Source: Bacteroidales bacterium (lineage in GTDB: Bacteria; Bacteroidota; Bacteroidia; Bacteroidales; UBA7960). From it: 6,147 nucleotides of DNA. The stretch covers positions 1 through 6,147 of the forward strand of contig SKYG01000016.1 of assembly GCA_007128045.1 (NCBI GenBank). The letters run 5' to 3'. Both the position numbers and the translations under genes were made by a program. The notes beneath the pieces are model-generated. The model did no database searches. It saw only the letters and a list, made by a program, of their open reading frames with translations, and was not told the origin of the DNA. Position 1 is the first letter of the stretch, and each line of letters begins with the position of its first letter. This document shows positions 5,341 to 6,147 of the stretch, in pieces.

Positions 5341-6147
5341 ATGGTTTACCTCATCTTAGCCATCATTTTTTCCACAGCCATAGTGATCAGTTTCAGGCTA
5401 TTTACGAATTTTAAGATAGATAATCTTTCGGCGATTGCCATCAACTACCTGTTTGCTGCTATCATGTCGTTTGTAATCTATCAGGGAGATGTCTCATTCA
5501 CTGCCATTCCTTTCAAGCCATGGTTTCCGTATGCCTCGGTAATCGGCTTTACCTTTATACTCGTATTTATGGTCTTTGCACTTTCTTCGCAAAAGGCCGG
5601 GGTGGCGGTTACAGCTGTTTCGAGCAAGATGTCGGTAGTCATACCCGTAAGTTTCGGAATATTGGTATACGCTGAAGTGATCAATGTGATGAAGATTTCC
5701 GGCATTATAGCATCATTGCTCGCATTTTACCTTACGTTCAAGAAAAAGGGAAACCAACGAATCGACAAACGTGTACTCATACTTCCTGTGTTGTTGTTTC
5801 TGGGAAATGGGGCCAACGATACGCTGACCAAGCACGCGCAGAAGTTTCATGTCGGCGATGAAACACTGCTGTTTTTGGGCACCGTTTTTCTGTCATCAAT
5901 GGTCATTGGTGGAGTAATTTTACTCTATAAGGTTCTTAGAAAACAGAAATCCATAGGTTATCGAAGCGTAATTGCAGGAGCCTGGCTCGGCTTTCTGAAT
6001 TTCTTTTCCAGTTATTTTTTTCTTCTTGGGATGGGTGTGTACGACAGTTCTGTGTTCTTTCCGATTTTCAACGTTAGCATTGTAAGCCTTGCCGCCCTGG
6101 CGGGATTTATTTTCTTTCGCGAACGGTTAAGTCTGATAAACTGGACA
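5341..6147 (+). CDS. EamA/DMT-superfamily membrane transporter (partial, 3' end outside window)
   Basis: From an ATG at 5341 the frame stays open to the window edge (269 codons). The product is very hydrophobic, with about nine to ten predicted membrane segments (roughly residues 1-20, 28-47, 62-83, 89-110, 117-133, 145-160, 175-197, 208-233 and 238-258) separated by short charged loops. The layout, two related halves of about 130 residues, and the ending FFRERLSLINW fit the drug/metabolite transporter superfamily, where an acidic-basic motif of this kind comes just before the last helix. Probably about 15-25 residues are missing. The substrate cannot be told from sequence; family members export amino acids, nucleotides or other metabolites. 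It follows ribD on the same strand, so read-through is possible, but a link to riboflavin is not supported by any motif. Confidence 0.85.
   Translation, partial: MVYLILAIIFSTAIVISFRLFTNFKIDNLSAIAINYLFAAIMSFVIYQGDVSFTAIPFKPWFPYASVIGFTFILVFMVFALSSQKAGVAVTAVSSKMSVVIPVSFGILVYAEVINVMKISGIIASLLAFYLTFKKKGNQRIDKRVLILPVLLFLGNGANDTLTKHAQKFHVGDETLLFLGTVFLSSMVIGGVILLYKVLRKQKSIGYRSVIAGAWLGFLNFFSSYFFLLGMGVYDSSVFFPIFNVSIVSLAALAGFIFFRERLSLINWT

Noticed and set aside
5481..5705. Minus-strand open frame inside the transporter gene
   Set aside because: It lies opposite a clear membrane-protein frame and has no recognisable domain of its own.

Overview
The window most resembles a member of the Bacteroidota, probably an anaerobe with hydrogen metabolism. 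None of the six genes has a recognisable Shine-Dalgarno sequence in front of its start. The best promoter candidates match the Bacteroidota -7 box (TAnnTTTG). The base composition looks moderate, and the intergenic DNA carries short TCAACAAT-type repeats. This assignment is inference, because no rRNA or other taxonomic marker is present.

Layout. Positions 1-443 (minus strand) hold the 5' part of a NuoE/HydC-type [2Fe-2S] subunit gene that runs off the left edge. Positions 444-744 form a divergent intergenic region with paired promoter candidates and a perfect 14-bp palindrome. Positions 745-4058 (plus strand) look like a three-gene operon with gaps of 13 and 7 bases: a small thioredoxin-like [2Fe-2S] ferredoxin, a 617-residue sensory-type [FeFe]-hydrogenase-like protein with a PAS domain (HydS-like), and a SpoIIE/PP2C phosphatase with an extra C-terminal domain. 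Positions 4059-4226 contain a REP-like double-hairpin element of about 120 bp, then a separate promoter candidate. Positions 4227-5279 encode the riboflavin enzyme RibD. Positions 5341-6147 hold most of an EamA/DMT-type transporter gene that runs off the right edge. The last two genes look like ordinary housekeeping or transport genes unrelated to the first block.

How the genes may work together. The left block looks like a redox or H2 signalling module. The HydS-like protein carries a ferredoxin domain, a hydrogenase fold, an FeS domain and a PAS domain. The small ferredoxin may exchange electrons with it. The phosphatase would be the output, acting on a phosphoprotein encoded elsewhere. The divergent NuoE/HydC gene may begin an operon for an NAD-linked, possibly bifurcating, hydrogenase (hydCBA type), which would be a natural target of the module. 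The two divergent promoter candidates share an identical 12-base string, which suggests joint control. The hydrogenase-like protein is unusually degenerate at positions that bind or surround the H-cluster, so it is probably a sensor and not an H2-producing enzyme.
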